A stretch of DNA of 24,061 bases from JBOFMT01 sp051658525 (GCA_051658525.1 JBOFMT010000024.1:1-24061); one strand, 5' to 3'. Shown: positions 15,802 to 22,795, counted from the first letter of the stretch. Notes: generated from the letters alone by a model not told the origin. Translations and numbers: made by a program.

Positions 15802-16087
15802 CTAACGTTTGAAGATCACTTGATAGTCGTTCATATTGAATTTCACAACTTGCATAGCGAACAAGCAGGGTTCGATCACACAACACCACACCTTGTGGTT
15901 CACTAAAACATGGATCATTTGGATTTACCACCAGAAAGAGCTCATCCAAAAGAAATTGATGTTCCTTTAAAAACTTTGCTATTTTTTCTGGTTGATCTTT
16001 GATGATTAGAATTATTTTTTCTCGTGGTCCAGGTAATTGAAAAGCTGTTACCCACGCTTGGGGAATTTGGATTTGTGCTTCTAACAT
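15764..16087 (-). CDS. Uncharacterised 107-residue protein with a Cys-rich tail
   Basis: I do not recognise this protein. It has no signal peptide or membrane helix; alternating hydrophobic strands (KIILIIK, ELFLVV, GVVLC) suggest a small alpha/beta fold. Cysteines are at 60, 70, 81, 99 and 101, the last two in a CGCG tail. It is judged real because AAGGAG lies 7 nt before its ATG and a plausible promoter precedes it, and no competing frame fills 15802-16087. Its 3' end overlaps the tocopherol-cyclase-like gene by 38 bp. It is divergent from the DMT gene at 16186. Confidence 0.6.
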   Translation of the reverse strand: MLEAQIQIPQAWVTAFQLPGPREKIILIIKDQPEKIAKFLKEHQFLLDELFLVVNPNDPCFSEPQGVVLCDRTLLVRYASCEIQYERLSSDLQTLVSACGCGLSDAY

Positions 16088-16108
16088 GTTCGTTCTCCTT
16101 TTTCTATG

Positions 16109-16137
16109 ACTCTACACGTTTGATTCTAAATCTTCAA
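16109..16137 (-). promoter_or_regulatory. Possible promoter of the 107-residue gene
   Basis: TTGAAG (16132-16137), 17 bp, then TAGAGT (16109-16114) on the - strand, each 4/6 to consensus, some 22 bp before the start codon. Confidence 0.35.
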
Positions 16138-16185
16138 CTCGCATGCATCCATTCAACCAACTATTTCAAAGAAGGGAGACCAACG

Positions 16186-16605
16186 ATGAACAAACTATCC
16201 TCTGTAATAACCGGTGCACTCATCGCGATTATGATTGTCGCCAATGGGCAATTAGCCGCACTTTTTGGTAATGCATTGGCCAATGTGCTCGTGCAAGTCA
16301 TTGGTCTTATGTTTACTTGTCTATTCTTCTTATTACGAAAAGAGCGTTTTGTATACAAAGCAGGAATCCCACTGTTTTGGTATTTGGGTGGAATCTTTGG
16401 TGTTCTCAGTGTGTATTTAAACAATATTACTTTTATTAGCTTAGGTGTAGCCCTAACAAGCGCAGTTGGTTTATTGGGACAATCCCTTAGTAGTTTTGTA
16501 ATTGATCTCCTTGGCTTGTTTGATATGCCAAAGAAAAGCTTTCATTTCACACAACTTATGGGTCTTAGCATTATTTTCATTGGCATCGTGCTGATGTTGG
16601 GATAG
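16186..16605 (+). CDS. YdcZ-type DMT membrane protein, subunit 1
   Basis: The 139-residue protein has about five membrane helices and matches the YdcZ (DUF606) branch of the drug/metabolite transporter superfamily. Recognisable parts are YLGGIFGVLSVYLNN in the middle and LLGQSLSSFVIDLLGLFDMPKK before the last helix. It is a half-size transporter that must pair; the next gene is a divergent paralogue, so a heterodimer is likely. The frame runs upstream to 16024, but only the ATG at 16186 has a ribosome binding site (GAAGGGAGA), and the extension overlaps the leader of the opposite gene. It is first of a four-gene cluster with a glycosyltransferase and an acyltransferase. Confidence 0.82.
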   Translation: MNKLSSVITGALIAIMIVANGQLAALFGNALANVLVQVIGLMFTCLFFLLRKERFVYKAGIPLFWYLGGIFGVLSVYLNNITFISLGVALTSAVGLLGQSLSSFVIDLLGLFDMPKKSFHFTQLMGLSIIFIGIVLMLG

Positions 16606-16614
16606 GAGAATCAT

Positions 16615-17046
16615 ATGTACCTACTCGATCTTGCGTTTGCCTTCGTTGGGGGCATTTGTATTGTTTTAACCCGGATGGTTTGTGCAAAACTAGCAGAGCG
16701 CTATTCCATATGGGATAGTATCTTCGTTGCTTTCTTTACTGGAAGCGTGTTTGCGATCCTATTATTTTTACTATCAAATCCTACATTCGCTTTACCTTCC
16801 CTTGCTAGGTTAACTCCATTTATGTTTACCGGTGGAATGATAGGAATCGCGATTAACTATCTTTCAAATAAAGTAGCGTTACACATTTCCGTCTTTACCA
16901 TGACCTTGTTAATCTTTATTGGTCAGATGGTCACTGGCATGGTCTTAGATTGGATTCAAACACAACAATTACAACCACTAAAGTTATTGGGTGCTTGTTT
17001 GGTTGTTGTTGGATTATATTTTTATACAAGGCAAAACAAAGCGTAA
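16615..17046 (+). CDS. YdcZ-type DMT membrane protein, subunit 2
   Basis: The 143-residue protein has about five membrane helices and is a paralogue of the preceding gene: TGGMIGIAINYLSNKVAL aligns with the YLGGIFGVLSV block and FIGQMVTGMVLDWI with the LLGQSLSSFVIDLL block. A 9-bp gap and AGGAG before the ATG show co-translation. Small paired DMT proteins act as heterodimeric exporters or lipid flippases in other systems (ArnE/ArnF flips an undecaprenyl-linked sugar); the cargo here is unknown, though the following genes suggest a glycolipid. Confidence 0.82.
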   Translation: MYLLDLAFAFVGGICIVLTRMVCAKLAERYSIWDSIFVAFFTGSVFAILLFLLSNPTFALPSLARLTPFMFTGGMIGIAINYLSNKVALHISVFTMTLLIFIGQMVTGMVLDWIQTQQLQPLKLLGACLVVVGLYFYTRQNKA

Positions 17047-17057
17047 GGAGGGTTGCT

Positions 17058-18134
17058 ATGTTATGGATTATATTTATCGTATTATGGGCTATTGGATGGT
17101 TATTGTATCTACCAATCCATCGCTTACCTAGAGCTACAACCAAACCTAGATATCATTACAGCATCTTAATTCCAGCACGCAATGAGGCCCATAACCTTCC
17201 TATCCTGCTTACAAGCCTCCTACATCAAATCCACAAAGGGGATGAAATCATTGTGATTGATGATGAAAGTAGCGATCAAACTAGAAATATTGCGAAAACC
17301 TTTGGTGTTCGTGTCATTGAGGGCAAACCCTTACCACAAGGCTGGACAGGAAAATCCTGGGCCCTCTATCAAGGTGTTGAAGCTGCAGCACACGAGCAAC
17401 TTGTTTTTTTGGATGCAGACACTAAAATAGAGCCCCATGGATGGGATCGCATCTTGTGTGCATATGAAGCCAAAGCACAGCCATTATCCGTGCAACCATT
17501 GCATGTGATGAAACATAGTGTAGAAACCCTTTCCCTCTTGTTTAATCTCCTTGTTGTCTTATCAAGTCATCGCTTTTCCTTGTTTCAAAAAGATCATAGT
17601 AGCTTTTATGGTCCTTGCCAAGTCATGAGTAAATCCATGTATCAAAAAATGGGTACCCATGAAGCAACAAAAGGTAGCATCGTCGAAGATGTCTCTATGG
17701 GCCTCTTATTGCAATACGTTGGTTATCAACCCCAAACCTATGTAGGTCTTCACAGTATTTCCTTTCGCATGTATCCTAAGGGCCTACAGGCAATGATTGC
17801 TGGATGGAGTAAAAACATGGCCAGTGGGTTTATCAAAATCCCTAAACTAACAGCACTTCTTTTATTTTTATGGTTGTGTGGACTCATTGGCCTCAGTATT
17901 CGTATTGCTGATTTTCTATTCTGGCAACGTTACATATTAGCATTCTTTACTTATACTCTGATTGTCATGCAACTATGGCGTATGAGTAAAAACATTACGA
18001 GTCGTGGCTTTGTAGCGGCATGTTGTTATCCCATTCACCTGTTATTCTTCCTGTTTGTATTTATGAAGTCGTTATACTTACGTTTAACACATCGCACGAC
18101 CAACTGGAATGAGCGTGATGTGGCGGTGAAATAA
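17058..18134 (+). CDS. CrtQ-like family 2 membrane glycosyltransferase
   Basis: The 358-residue protein has an N-terminal helix (1-20), a GT-A catalytic domain and two or three C-terminal helices. The GT2 motifs are IIVIDDESS (64-72), LDADT (DxD at 119-121) and IVEDVSMG (catalytic-base region, 208-215), then FRMYPKGLQAMIAGWSKN. The block GWTGKSWALYQG (95-106) and the SVQPLHVMK, FNLL and FRMY-x-x-G-x-x-x-x-x-GW segments closely follow CrtQ of Staphylococcus aureus, which glucosylates 4,4'-diaponeurosporenoate. The next gene is CrtO-like, as in the crt operon. The frame extends upstream into the preceding gene, but GGAGG sits 6 nt before the ATG at 17058. The acceptor is unknown, since no carotenoid genes are here. 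Confidence 0.87.
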   Translation: MLWIIFIVLWAIGWLLYLPIHRLPRATTKPRYHYSILIPARNEAHNLPILLTSLLHQIHKGDEIIVIDDESSDQTRNIAKTFGVRVIEGKPLPQGWTGKSWALYQGVEAAAHEQLVFLDADTKIEPHGWDRILCAYEAKAQPLSVQPLHVMKHSVETLSLLFNLLVVLSSHRFSLFQKDHSSFYGPCQVMSKSMYQKMGTHEATKGSIVEDVSMGLLLQYVGYQPQTYVGLHSISFRMYPKGLQAMIAGWSKNMASGFIKIPKLTALLLFLWLCGLIGLSIRIADFLFWQRYILAFFTYTLIVMQLWRMSKNITSRGFVAACCYPIHLLFFLFVFMKSLYLRLTHRTTNWNERDVAVK

Positions 18135-18614
18135 ATGAACTCAACCTTACTCCTCATCGTTCAAATTAGCTCCCTATGGTTACTCATTCAAGGTGGGAGT
18201 GGATTTCTTGTGAATTTTATCCCACAATCTGCATTTTCACCGCACGGGTTTTGGTTTCGTAGTGCTTCTTGGGAACAAAGTGGTCGAATTTATGATACCT
18301 ATTTCAAAATTCACAAGTGGAAGTCACTTGTACCCGATGCTGGCGCTTGGATGAAACGTGGCTTTGCGAAAGCCTCACTGCAACACCCCAAACAACAAAA
18401 TTATCTTGTTTTTGCACAGGAGACATGTCGGGCAGAAGCCTTGCACTTGTTTTGCATCGCTTCAACACCACTTTTTTACTTGTTTTTAGAGCCTAGCGTC
18501 GTTGTATGGATGTGGATCTATGCAATTGTCGTTAACCTACCTTGCATCCTAATACAGCGTTATAATCGCCCGCGTTTACTCACAATAGCGAATCGCAAAA
18601 AAAATAGGACCTAA
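18135..18614 (+). CDS. CrtO-like glycosyl-carotenoid/lipid acyltransferase
   Basis: The 159-residue membrane protein resembles CrtO of Staphylococcus aureus, which adds a fatty acid to the sugar of the CrtQ product to finish staphyloxanthin. Shared elements are the KWK-x4-D motif (61-68), a RAE-x-x-H motif (99-104) and QRYNRPRL (141-148), with membrane helices at each end. The ATG follows the glycosyltransferase stop without a gap, and the only ribosome binding site is a weak GGCGGTG inside that gene, so translation is probably coupled. Its stop codon is the loop of a terminator used by the opposite gene. A different glycolipid is a likely substrate. Confidence 0.85.
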   Translation: MNSTLLLIVQISSLWLLIQGGSGFLVNFIPQSAFSPHGFWFRSASWEQSGRIYDTYFKIHKWKSLVPDAGAWMKRGFAKASLQHPKQQNYLVFAQETCRAEALHLFCIASTPLFYLFLEPSVVVWMWIYAIVVNLPCILIQRYNRPRLLTIANRKKNRT

Positions 18615-18623
18615 GGTCCTATT
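18597..18623 (-). terminator. Terminator of the cytochrome-b5-like gene, overlapping the acyltransferase end
   Basis: AATAGGACC (18603-18611) pairs perfectly with GGTCCTATT (18615-18623) around a TAA loop that is the + strand stop codon. Only the - strand has a T8 tract (18597-18604). Both converging coding ends lie in the hairpin. Confidence 0.85.
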
Positions 18624-18957
18624 CGTATGTACCAACTACAGTTAAATCAGCTAGGATATCAACTTGATGTGGTGATCCTTCAAACGCTGCAGTTACATCT
18701 TTACCGGCTTCTATTCCTTTATGAGCTCCGCCAGTCCAAGCTTCATTACCGGTTACATCATACACAACACCGCTGACAGCAATATAAGCTTTTGCCCCAT
18801 TGAGTCCATTGTACTGTGCTAGTGTGGTAGCGGTAAACACGTTGGTTTCTTCTCCTGTCCCATCATCTGTTCCAGAATCTGTAGAAGAACTACATCCACC
18901 CAGCAACAAACCTAGAACCAACAATCCGGATAAAATTTTTGTTTTTTTATGCTTCAT
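18619..18957 (-). CDS. Lipoprotein with a cytochrome-b5-like heme/steroid-binding domain
   Basis: The 112-residue precursor has a basic start (MKHKKTK), a hydrophobic stretch and a lipobox LLGGC with Cys22, so it should be lipid-anchored outside the membrane. A Ser/Thr/Asp/Gly linker (23-39) leads to a compact domain (40-112) of the cytochrome-b5-like family: FTATTLAQYNG, AYIAVSGVVYDVTG, then W74 and His79 (GGAHKG), AGKDVTAAF and His97 (SPHQVDIL). Two conserved histidines could be axial heme ligands; some relatives bind steroids or no heme. The frame runs to 18987, but an AAGAAGG site precedes the ATG at 18955-18957. A strong promoter of its own makes it monocistronic. Confidence 0.85.
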   Translation of the reverse strand: MKHKKTKILSGLLVLGLLLGGCSSSTDSGTDDGTGEETNVFTATTLAQYNGLNGAKAYIAVSGVVYDVTGNEAWTGGAHKGIEAGKDVTAAFEGSPHQVDILADLTVVGTYE

Positions 18958-18998
18958 ACTACATCCTTCTTTCTTATGCTTTTGCATTTCATGAATAG

Positions 18999-19026
18999 AT
19001 TATAGTACGAATCCATATTATGTCGA
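18999..19026 (-). promoter_or_regulatory. Promoter of the cytochrome-b5-like lipoprotein gene
   Basis: TCGACA (19021-19026), 16 bp, then a perfect TATAAT (18999-19004) on the - strand, about 41 bp before the start codon. This is one of the two best sigma-A promoters in the window. Confidence 0.7.
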
Positions 19027-19038
19027 TTACAATGCATT

Positions 19039-19563
19039 TTAGGATTTTCGAGTCTGATATTGTTGCCATACATATTTTGCCAAGAGTAAAACAATGATTC
19101 CTACAGATATGATGGTCCCCCAAAATTCGATATCAACAACGGTACCAAATACTACAATAGCATAAGCAACGAGTAATGAGCGCAATAAACGTGCAATGGC
19201 ATCCGCACTTGCGAACAACCAAAAATTCATCTTCGCTAGACCTGCAACATAAGGTAAGATAAAATCAGGTAATGGTGTTATCCCTCCTATAAAGATAGCT
19301 AACACCCCATAACGATGAATATAATACATTCCTTTTTCCTGATCTTTTTGGTTGATATGTTTGAGTACAAATGGTGCAAACATGCGAGCAATCACATAAC
19401 CAATTGCGCCACCTACAAAGGTTCCCACAGCTCCAATCAACGATATCAAAATCCAATTATTTGGATTTTGAATTACCATTGGGATGAGTACAACTTCTAA
19501 ACTTGGTAGTGGTAAGCACGCTTTGGCAACGGCATACAAAAATAAAAACAACAGTTCTAGCAT
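19039..19563 (-). CDS. YqaA-like VTT-domain (DedA superfamily) membrane protein
   Basis: The 174-residue protein has about four membrane segments and the VTT/SNARE-associated layout: an LPLPSLEVVLIP entrant loop near 17-28, a glycine-rich GAVGTFVGGAIGYVIAR helix (44-60) and GGITPLPDFILPYVAGLAKM (93-112) with the family's re-entrant proline motif. Small YqaA-like members are uncharacterised; relatives move undecaprenyl phosphate or other lipids across the membrane. The frame extends to 19779 over the divergent gene's promoter, but AGGGGAAACAGGA precedes the ATG at 19561-19563. No strong - strand promoter is evident. Confidence 0.85.
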   Translation of the reverse strand: MLELLFLFLYAVAKACLPLPSLEVVLIPMVIQNPNNWILISLIGAVGTFVGGAIGYVIARMFAPFVLKHINQKDQEKGMYYIHRYGVLAIFIGGITPLPDFILPYVAGLAKMNFWLFASADAIARLLRSLLVAYAIVVFGTVVDIEFWGTIISVGIIVLLLAKYVWQQYQTRKS

Positions 19564-19605
19564 TCCTGTTTCCCCTTTTATCTTCACACATTCGAAGATT
19601 TTTAT

Positions 19606-19633
19606 TTGACAATACTTAAAAATATCATACAAT
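19606..19633 (+). promoter_or_regulatory. Promoter of the TVP38-like gene
   Basis: A perfect TTGACA (19606-19611), 16 bp, then TACAAT (19628-19633), followed by CGGAGGT just before the ATG at 19655. A small inverted repeat, ATCTTC/GAAGAT (19580-19599), lies upstream in the leader of the opposite gene. Confidence 0.75.
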
Positions 19634-19654
19634 AATACATGCACGGAGGTATCT

Positions 19655-20356
19655 ATGAATAAAACAATGAAGCAATTTATGCGTACATATTTCTTTCCCT
19701 TGGTAGGTGTCTTATTCCTAGCAACCTTACTTTGGCCTATTTTATCTACTTTGATACCAGAACTATTAACCATTATCAAAAGTGGTCAAATGAGTGATTT
19801 AGAAGCTTATTTCCGCTCCTTTGGTGTTCTTGGTATCGTAGCAGTCATTCTCATTCAAATCTTACAAGTAATCGTTGTTATCCTCCCATCTCCAGTGGTA
19901 TGGATTCCGGCAGGGATTGTCTTTGGTACCTTCCCCGGCTTGTTGTATTGTTTGATTGGATTAACCATCGGGAATGGACTTGTCTTCATTACCGCTCGAA
20001 AACTTGGTATTGGCTCCAAATCCACCCTCGGTACCAAAGCAATGTCAGCACTGGATCGGATTAAGAGCCCCGATTTGGTTCTCTTCTTAATTTGTACCTT
20101 ACCTGGTATGCCAAATGGAATTATTCCTTATGTCTATGCCCAAAGTAAATTCAAACTTACACGATACTTACTCATCGTTATTGCTGGTTCTATACCAAGC
20201 ATCTTAATGTCTACGTATATTGGAGATGCCTTAATCTCAGGAAAATACTTGCAAGCCGCCATTATGATGATTTTGATTGGATTGGCTCTTGGTAGTATTG
20301 TTTGGAAAAAAGAAGCAATTCTTACGTGGATTGAAAAATTTGAAAGAACACATTAG
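19655..20356 (+). CDS. TVP38/TMEM64-family VTT-domain membrane protein
   Basis: The 233-residue protein has an N-terminal helix (12-35), then a VTT domain over about 60-190: LPSPVVWIPAGIVFGTFPG (77-95) with the first re-entrant loop, IGNGLVFITARKLG (105-118), and CTLPGMPNGIIPYVYAQSKF (147-166) with the second proline-rich loop. A last helix (197-216) and a basic tail follow. Bacterial members are poorly defined; the superfamily includes lipid scramblases and undecaprenyl-phosphate flippases. Start: ATG after CGGAGGT. It is divergent from a second VTT protein. Confidence 0.88.
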   Translation: MNKTMKQFMRTYFFPLVGVLFLATLLWPILSTLIPELLTIIKSGQMSDLEAYFRSFGVLGIVAVILIQILQVIVVILPSPVVWIPAGIVFGTFPGLLYCLIGLTIGNGLVFITARKLGIGSKSTLGTKAMSALDRIKSPDLVLFLICTLPGMPNGIIPYVYAQSKFKLTRYLLIVIAGSIPSILMSTYIGDALISGKYLQAAIMMILIGLALGSIVWKKEAILTWIEKFERTH

Positions 20357-20385
20357 TCTCAACCTTCTTGGTTGGGATTTTTTTT
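20357..20385 (+). terminator. Terminator of the TVP38-like gene
   Basis: TCTCAACC (20357-20364) pairs with GGTTGGGA (20370-20377), with one G-T wobble, around TTCTT, and is followed by T8. The stem begins right after the TAG stop. The - strand has no T-tract, so it works one way; it also encodes the tail of the DUF1003 protein. Confidence 0.85.
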
Positions 20386-20895
20386 ATCCTGTTCAAGACA
20401 ATGAATTTTTTGTAGGATTGCTTTTTGATTTTCTATCATATGATCGATTTTTTTATGCAAATCTTCTACGATGAGTTCTGATTTTAAATTCACACGATAA
20501 TCGTTTTCTGCTCGAAGACGGTCCTTTTTTTCTTGGCGGTTTTGGCTCATCATAATGATAGGTGCTTGTAGTGCAGCAACACAACTTAATATCAAATTCA
20601 ATAAGATAAAAGGATATGGGTCGTATGCTTGGCGTAGTATCACCCCATTGAGTACAATCCACGAAAACAATAATAGTAGAAACACGATAATAAAAGGCCA
20701 ACTACCTGCAGCACTAGCAATAGTATCCGATAATGTTTCACCAAAGGTACGTTCAGTTTTGCTCTGCTTTGCTGTATCTCTGGCAACTTTATGCGCTAAT
20801 ATTAAATCAATAACTTCATCACTCGTTTCTAAATCAATTGCATCTTCTTCCATGATAATCTTCACAATTTCTTCAATTTCCATTTTCGTTTTCAC
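20359..20895 (-). CDS. DUF1003 family membrane protein
   Basis: The 178-residue protein matches DUF1003. An acidic helical N-terminus (1-35) precedes two membrane helices (about 65-83 and 95-115), with DPYPFILLNL (92-101) and QAPIIMMSQNRQEKKDR (110-126) as the family signature. A conserved DYRVNLKSELIVEDLHKKID segment and a C-terminal coiled coil (about 140-172) follow. The function is unknown. The start is GTG: AGAGGTGA lies 6 nt before it, whereas the next ATG, four codons in, is too far from that site. Its 3' end overlaps the terminator of the converging gene. Confidence 0.88.
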   Translation of the reverse strand: MKTKMEIEEIVKIIMEEDAIDLETSDEVIDLILAHKVARDTAKQSKTERTFGETLSDTIASAAGSWPFIIVFLLLLFSWIVLNGVILRQAYDPYPFILLNLILSCVAALQAPIIMMSQNRQEKKDRLRAENDYRVNLKSELIVEDLHKKIDHMIENQKAILQKIHCLEQDKKNPNQEG

Positions 20896-21053
20896 GCACT
20901 ATCACCTCTTATTGTAGTGTATCATAAGCTAGGAATAAGTCACTTTATAGTATTACAGGCCAACAACTATTGTTAATCAAGTTAACTTATTACATCAACA
21001 ACTCATATTCTTGCAATCAATAAGAATAATGATCTATCCATTTATCTAAAAGC

Positions 21054-21091
21054 AAAAAAGGAGTACAGAAACCTGAATTGGCTGCACTCCT
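21054..21091 (-). terminator. Terminator of the downstream pilin-like surface gene
   Basis: On the - strand AGGAGTGCAG pairs with CTGTACTCCT (one G-U) over 21059-21091 with a 13-nt loop, then TTTTTT. It lies 12 bp after the stop at 21103. The rest of 20896-21053 holds no gene or repeat I can identify, only A/T-rich spacer. Confidence 0.8.
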
Positions 21092-21102
21092 ATCATTAAA
21101 AC

Positions 21103-22659
21103 TTAATCTTTATACACTTCAAAGGTTATAGCACCTTGTCCATTGTTACTACTGGTATTCTTACTCGTGATACGCCAAGCTTTAGAGGTAAAGTAATTCC
21201 CATTACCAGCCTGATAAGTAGGTATGCTACCTGGATTGGTATAAAAATCTGATTTTGCTTTATAAATATAAACGGAATTCGTAACAATTTCACCATTTAG
21301 TACTGGGCGATTTTGTGCTTCAACATCAGGTGTTTGAGTTGAATCTGCATTTCTTCGATATAATCCATTGATAACAAGATTGGAGTACGGCATATAAATA
21401 TTCGCATCAACACTTCCATCGCGCTTTCCATACCCCGCTACACCGGCGCTAGTTAATTGATTTGAACCAGCGTAACCATACACCATAACAACATTTTCAA
21501 TCACACTACACTTTTTATCGGTCTCACAATTGAGTTTATCATCTTCTTTTGCTTGAGGGAAGAAAATATTTACCTCTGTTTGCTCTGGATTTTTTTGATA
21601 AATTTCAGGAAGGAAAATACTCTTAGCCTTACCGTTATTGGATTGATAATCATAAACAATATTTAACGTTCCCTTACCCATTACATAGAACACGACATTT
21701 TGCTCCCAAGAAGTTAGATCTACTGTTAGGGGATCTACTGAATTATCCTTGTGAATATTTACAAAGACTGTCATTGTGGTATTTTCTGGAATCTCAAAGA
21801 TGACCGCCTTGCCCCAACGGTTGGTTGTTGAAGAAACAGGGTCTTTATCATCTTTTGTATCAATGATGCAGTTTTGTTTATTCTTTACACTTTCAGAGAT
21901 GTTATTAAAATTCATTTGTGGAAAGGTAGAACTTGGAACAATGCAGTTATGCTTAATATTCTTATATTCATTTTCGGTTAACATCCCTTGTTCTTTGTAA
22001 GCATCCTTATAACGCTGAATTTGCTCATCTTGCGTTACCTTTGTAGCGCTAAAGCTTGCATACTCATGTGTTAGTAACGTATGTTCATCTACAGTATATG
22101 TTTCTAGATTTGGATTCTCCTCTACTAGGTTACGTATTTTTGGCTTCACAGTACTATTCTCGCATAGACCAAATCCAGTTTCACTATCAGCGATACAGTC
22201 AGAAACCAAAAAGTTTGAGGCAAAGCTTAATCCATCACCGCCAACAGCTGGTTGTAATGCTTGTCTCCAAACACTTTTTATTGTAGAAGAGATACCTTCT
22301 TTCTCTGCAATAACTTCAATATTGTATTTTTTAGCCGCTTGAAGATTGTCAACATATGTATTCGTAATCCGAATACTTACACGACCCAACTGTTGATAGC
22401 TTTTATGATTTTCATCTATTAATACCAATTCACTATTTAATGGTTTTAATGCAAGTGTTTCGATTACATCACTTTCTGTTACAGTCAAGTATTCACTCAT
22501 ACTTTTTGCACTTAAAAACGCTTGTTCACTGGCGGTTTCACGGTTTGCCATCGCATTTTGAATCAAACTTGAGCTTGCTAGGGCAAGCGAGAATGTCACA
22601 ACCAGACTAAACGCTACCATTACAAAGGATAAAATAGAACCTTTTTTTTCTTTTAACAT
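21103..22659 (-). CDS. Pilin-like (PilX-type N-terminus) surface protein, paralogue 1
   Basis: The 518-residue protein starts with a short basic leader, MLKEKKG, then SILSFVMVAFSLVV and a hydrophobic helix to about 33, then EQAFLSAKSMSEYL (45-58). This is the layout of PilX/pseudopilin-type proteins cleaved after Gly7 and held by the N-terminal helix, but the usual Glu at mature position 5 is absent (Phe). The long extracellular part is rich in Asn, Thr and Ser with several cysteines. Near the C-terminus GSVDANIY (415-422) and NGEIVTNSVYIY suggest a repetitive beta structure shared with the upstream paralogue. No pilus assembly genes are visible, so a pilus-tip, adhesin or cell-surface role is only a guess. 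Start: ATG after GAGGT. Confidence 0.75.
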   Translation of the reverse strand: MLKEKKGSILSFVMVAFSLVVTFSLALASSSLIQNAMANRETASEQAFLSAKSMSEYLTVTESDVIETLALKPLNSELVLIDENHKSYQQLGRVSIRITNTYVDNLQAAKKYNIEVIAEKEGISSTIKSVWRQALQPAVGGDGLSFASNFLVSDCIADSETGFGLCENSTVKPKIRNLVEENPNLETYTVDEHTLLTHEYASFSATKVTQDEQIQRYKDAYKEQGMLTENEYKNIKHNCIVPSSTFPQMNFNNISESVKNKQNCIIDTKDDKDPVSSTTNRWGKAVIFEIPENTTMTVFVNIHKDNSVDPLTVDLTSWEQNVVFYVMGKGTLNIVYDYQSNNGKAKSIFLPEIYQKNPEQTEVNIFFPQAKEDDKLNCETDKKCSVIENVVMVYGYAGSNQLTSAGVAGYGKRDGSVDANIYMPYSNLVINGLYRRNADSTQTPDVEAQNRPVLNGEIVTNSVYIYKAKSDFYTNPGSIPTYQAGNGNYFTSKAWRITSKNTSSNNGQGAITFEVYKD

Positions 22660-22676
22660 ATTTTTACCTCACTAGA

Positions 22677-22705
22677 TTTATCTTACCTTAGTGAAGTTCT
22701 AGCAA
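22677..22705 (-). promoter_or_regulatory. Possible promoter of surface-protein paralogue 1
   Basis: TTGCTA (22700-22705), 17 bp, then GATAAA (22677-22682) on the - strand, each 4/6 to consensus. The leader would be very short, so this is weak. Confidence 0.3.
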
Positions 22706-22718
22706 AAAGACTTTTCTA

Positions 22719-22758
22719 ACAATTGCAATTTAGTTTGTCTAACATTTACAATTGCAAT
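22719..22758. repeat. Tandem 11-bp ACAATTGCAAT repeats between the two surface genes
   Basis: ACAATTGCAAT occurs at 22719-22729 and again at 22748-22758, 29 bp apart, about 2.8 helical turns. Each contains the palindrome ATTGCAAT and each has TCTAACA close by. They lie just upstream of the possible promoter of the downstream surface gene and may be paired operator sites. Confidence 0.45.
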
Positions 22759-22774
22759 AACAATACTCCAACAT

Positions 22775-22795
22775 AAAAAGAGCATTACGCTCTTT
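22775..22795 (-). terminator. Terminator of surface-protein paralogue 2
   Basis: AAAGAGC (22777-22783) pairs with GCTCTTT (22789-22795) around a 5-nt loop, followed on the - strand by T5. The stem includes part of the stop codon. It separates the two paralogues, so the downstream one needs its own promoter or read-through. Confidence 0.65.

Noticed and set aside
16024..16185. 54-residue N-terminal extension of the first DMT gene
   Set aside because: It overlaps the start and leader of the - strand 107-residue gene, and only the ATG at 16186 has a ribosome binding site and begins a YdcZ-like helix.
16950..17057. 36-residue N-terminal extension of the glycosyltransferase frame
   Set aside because: It overlaps the end of the preceding DMT gene in another frame and has no ribosome binding site; GGAGG sits correctly before the ATG at 17058.
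19564..19779. 72-residue N-terminal extension of the YqaA-like frame
   Set aside because: It crosses the divergent promoter and the start of the TVP38-like gene, and its residues do not match the family; AGGGGAAACAGGA precedes the inner ATG.
20555..20917. 120-residue + strand frame opposite the DUF1003 gene
   Set aside because: The opposite strand encodes the clear DUF1003 signature; low-complexity Ser/Ile-rich translation is typical of an antisense shadow.
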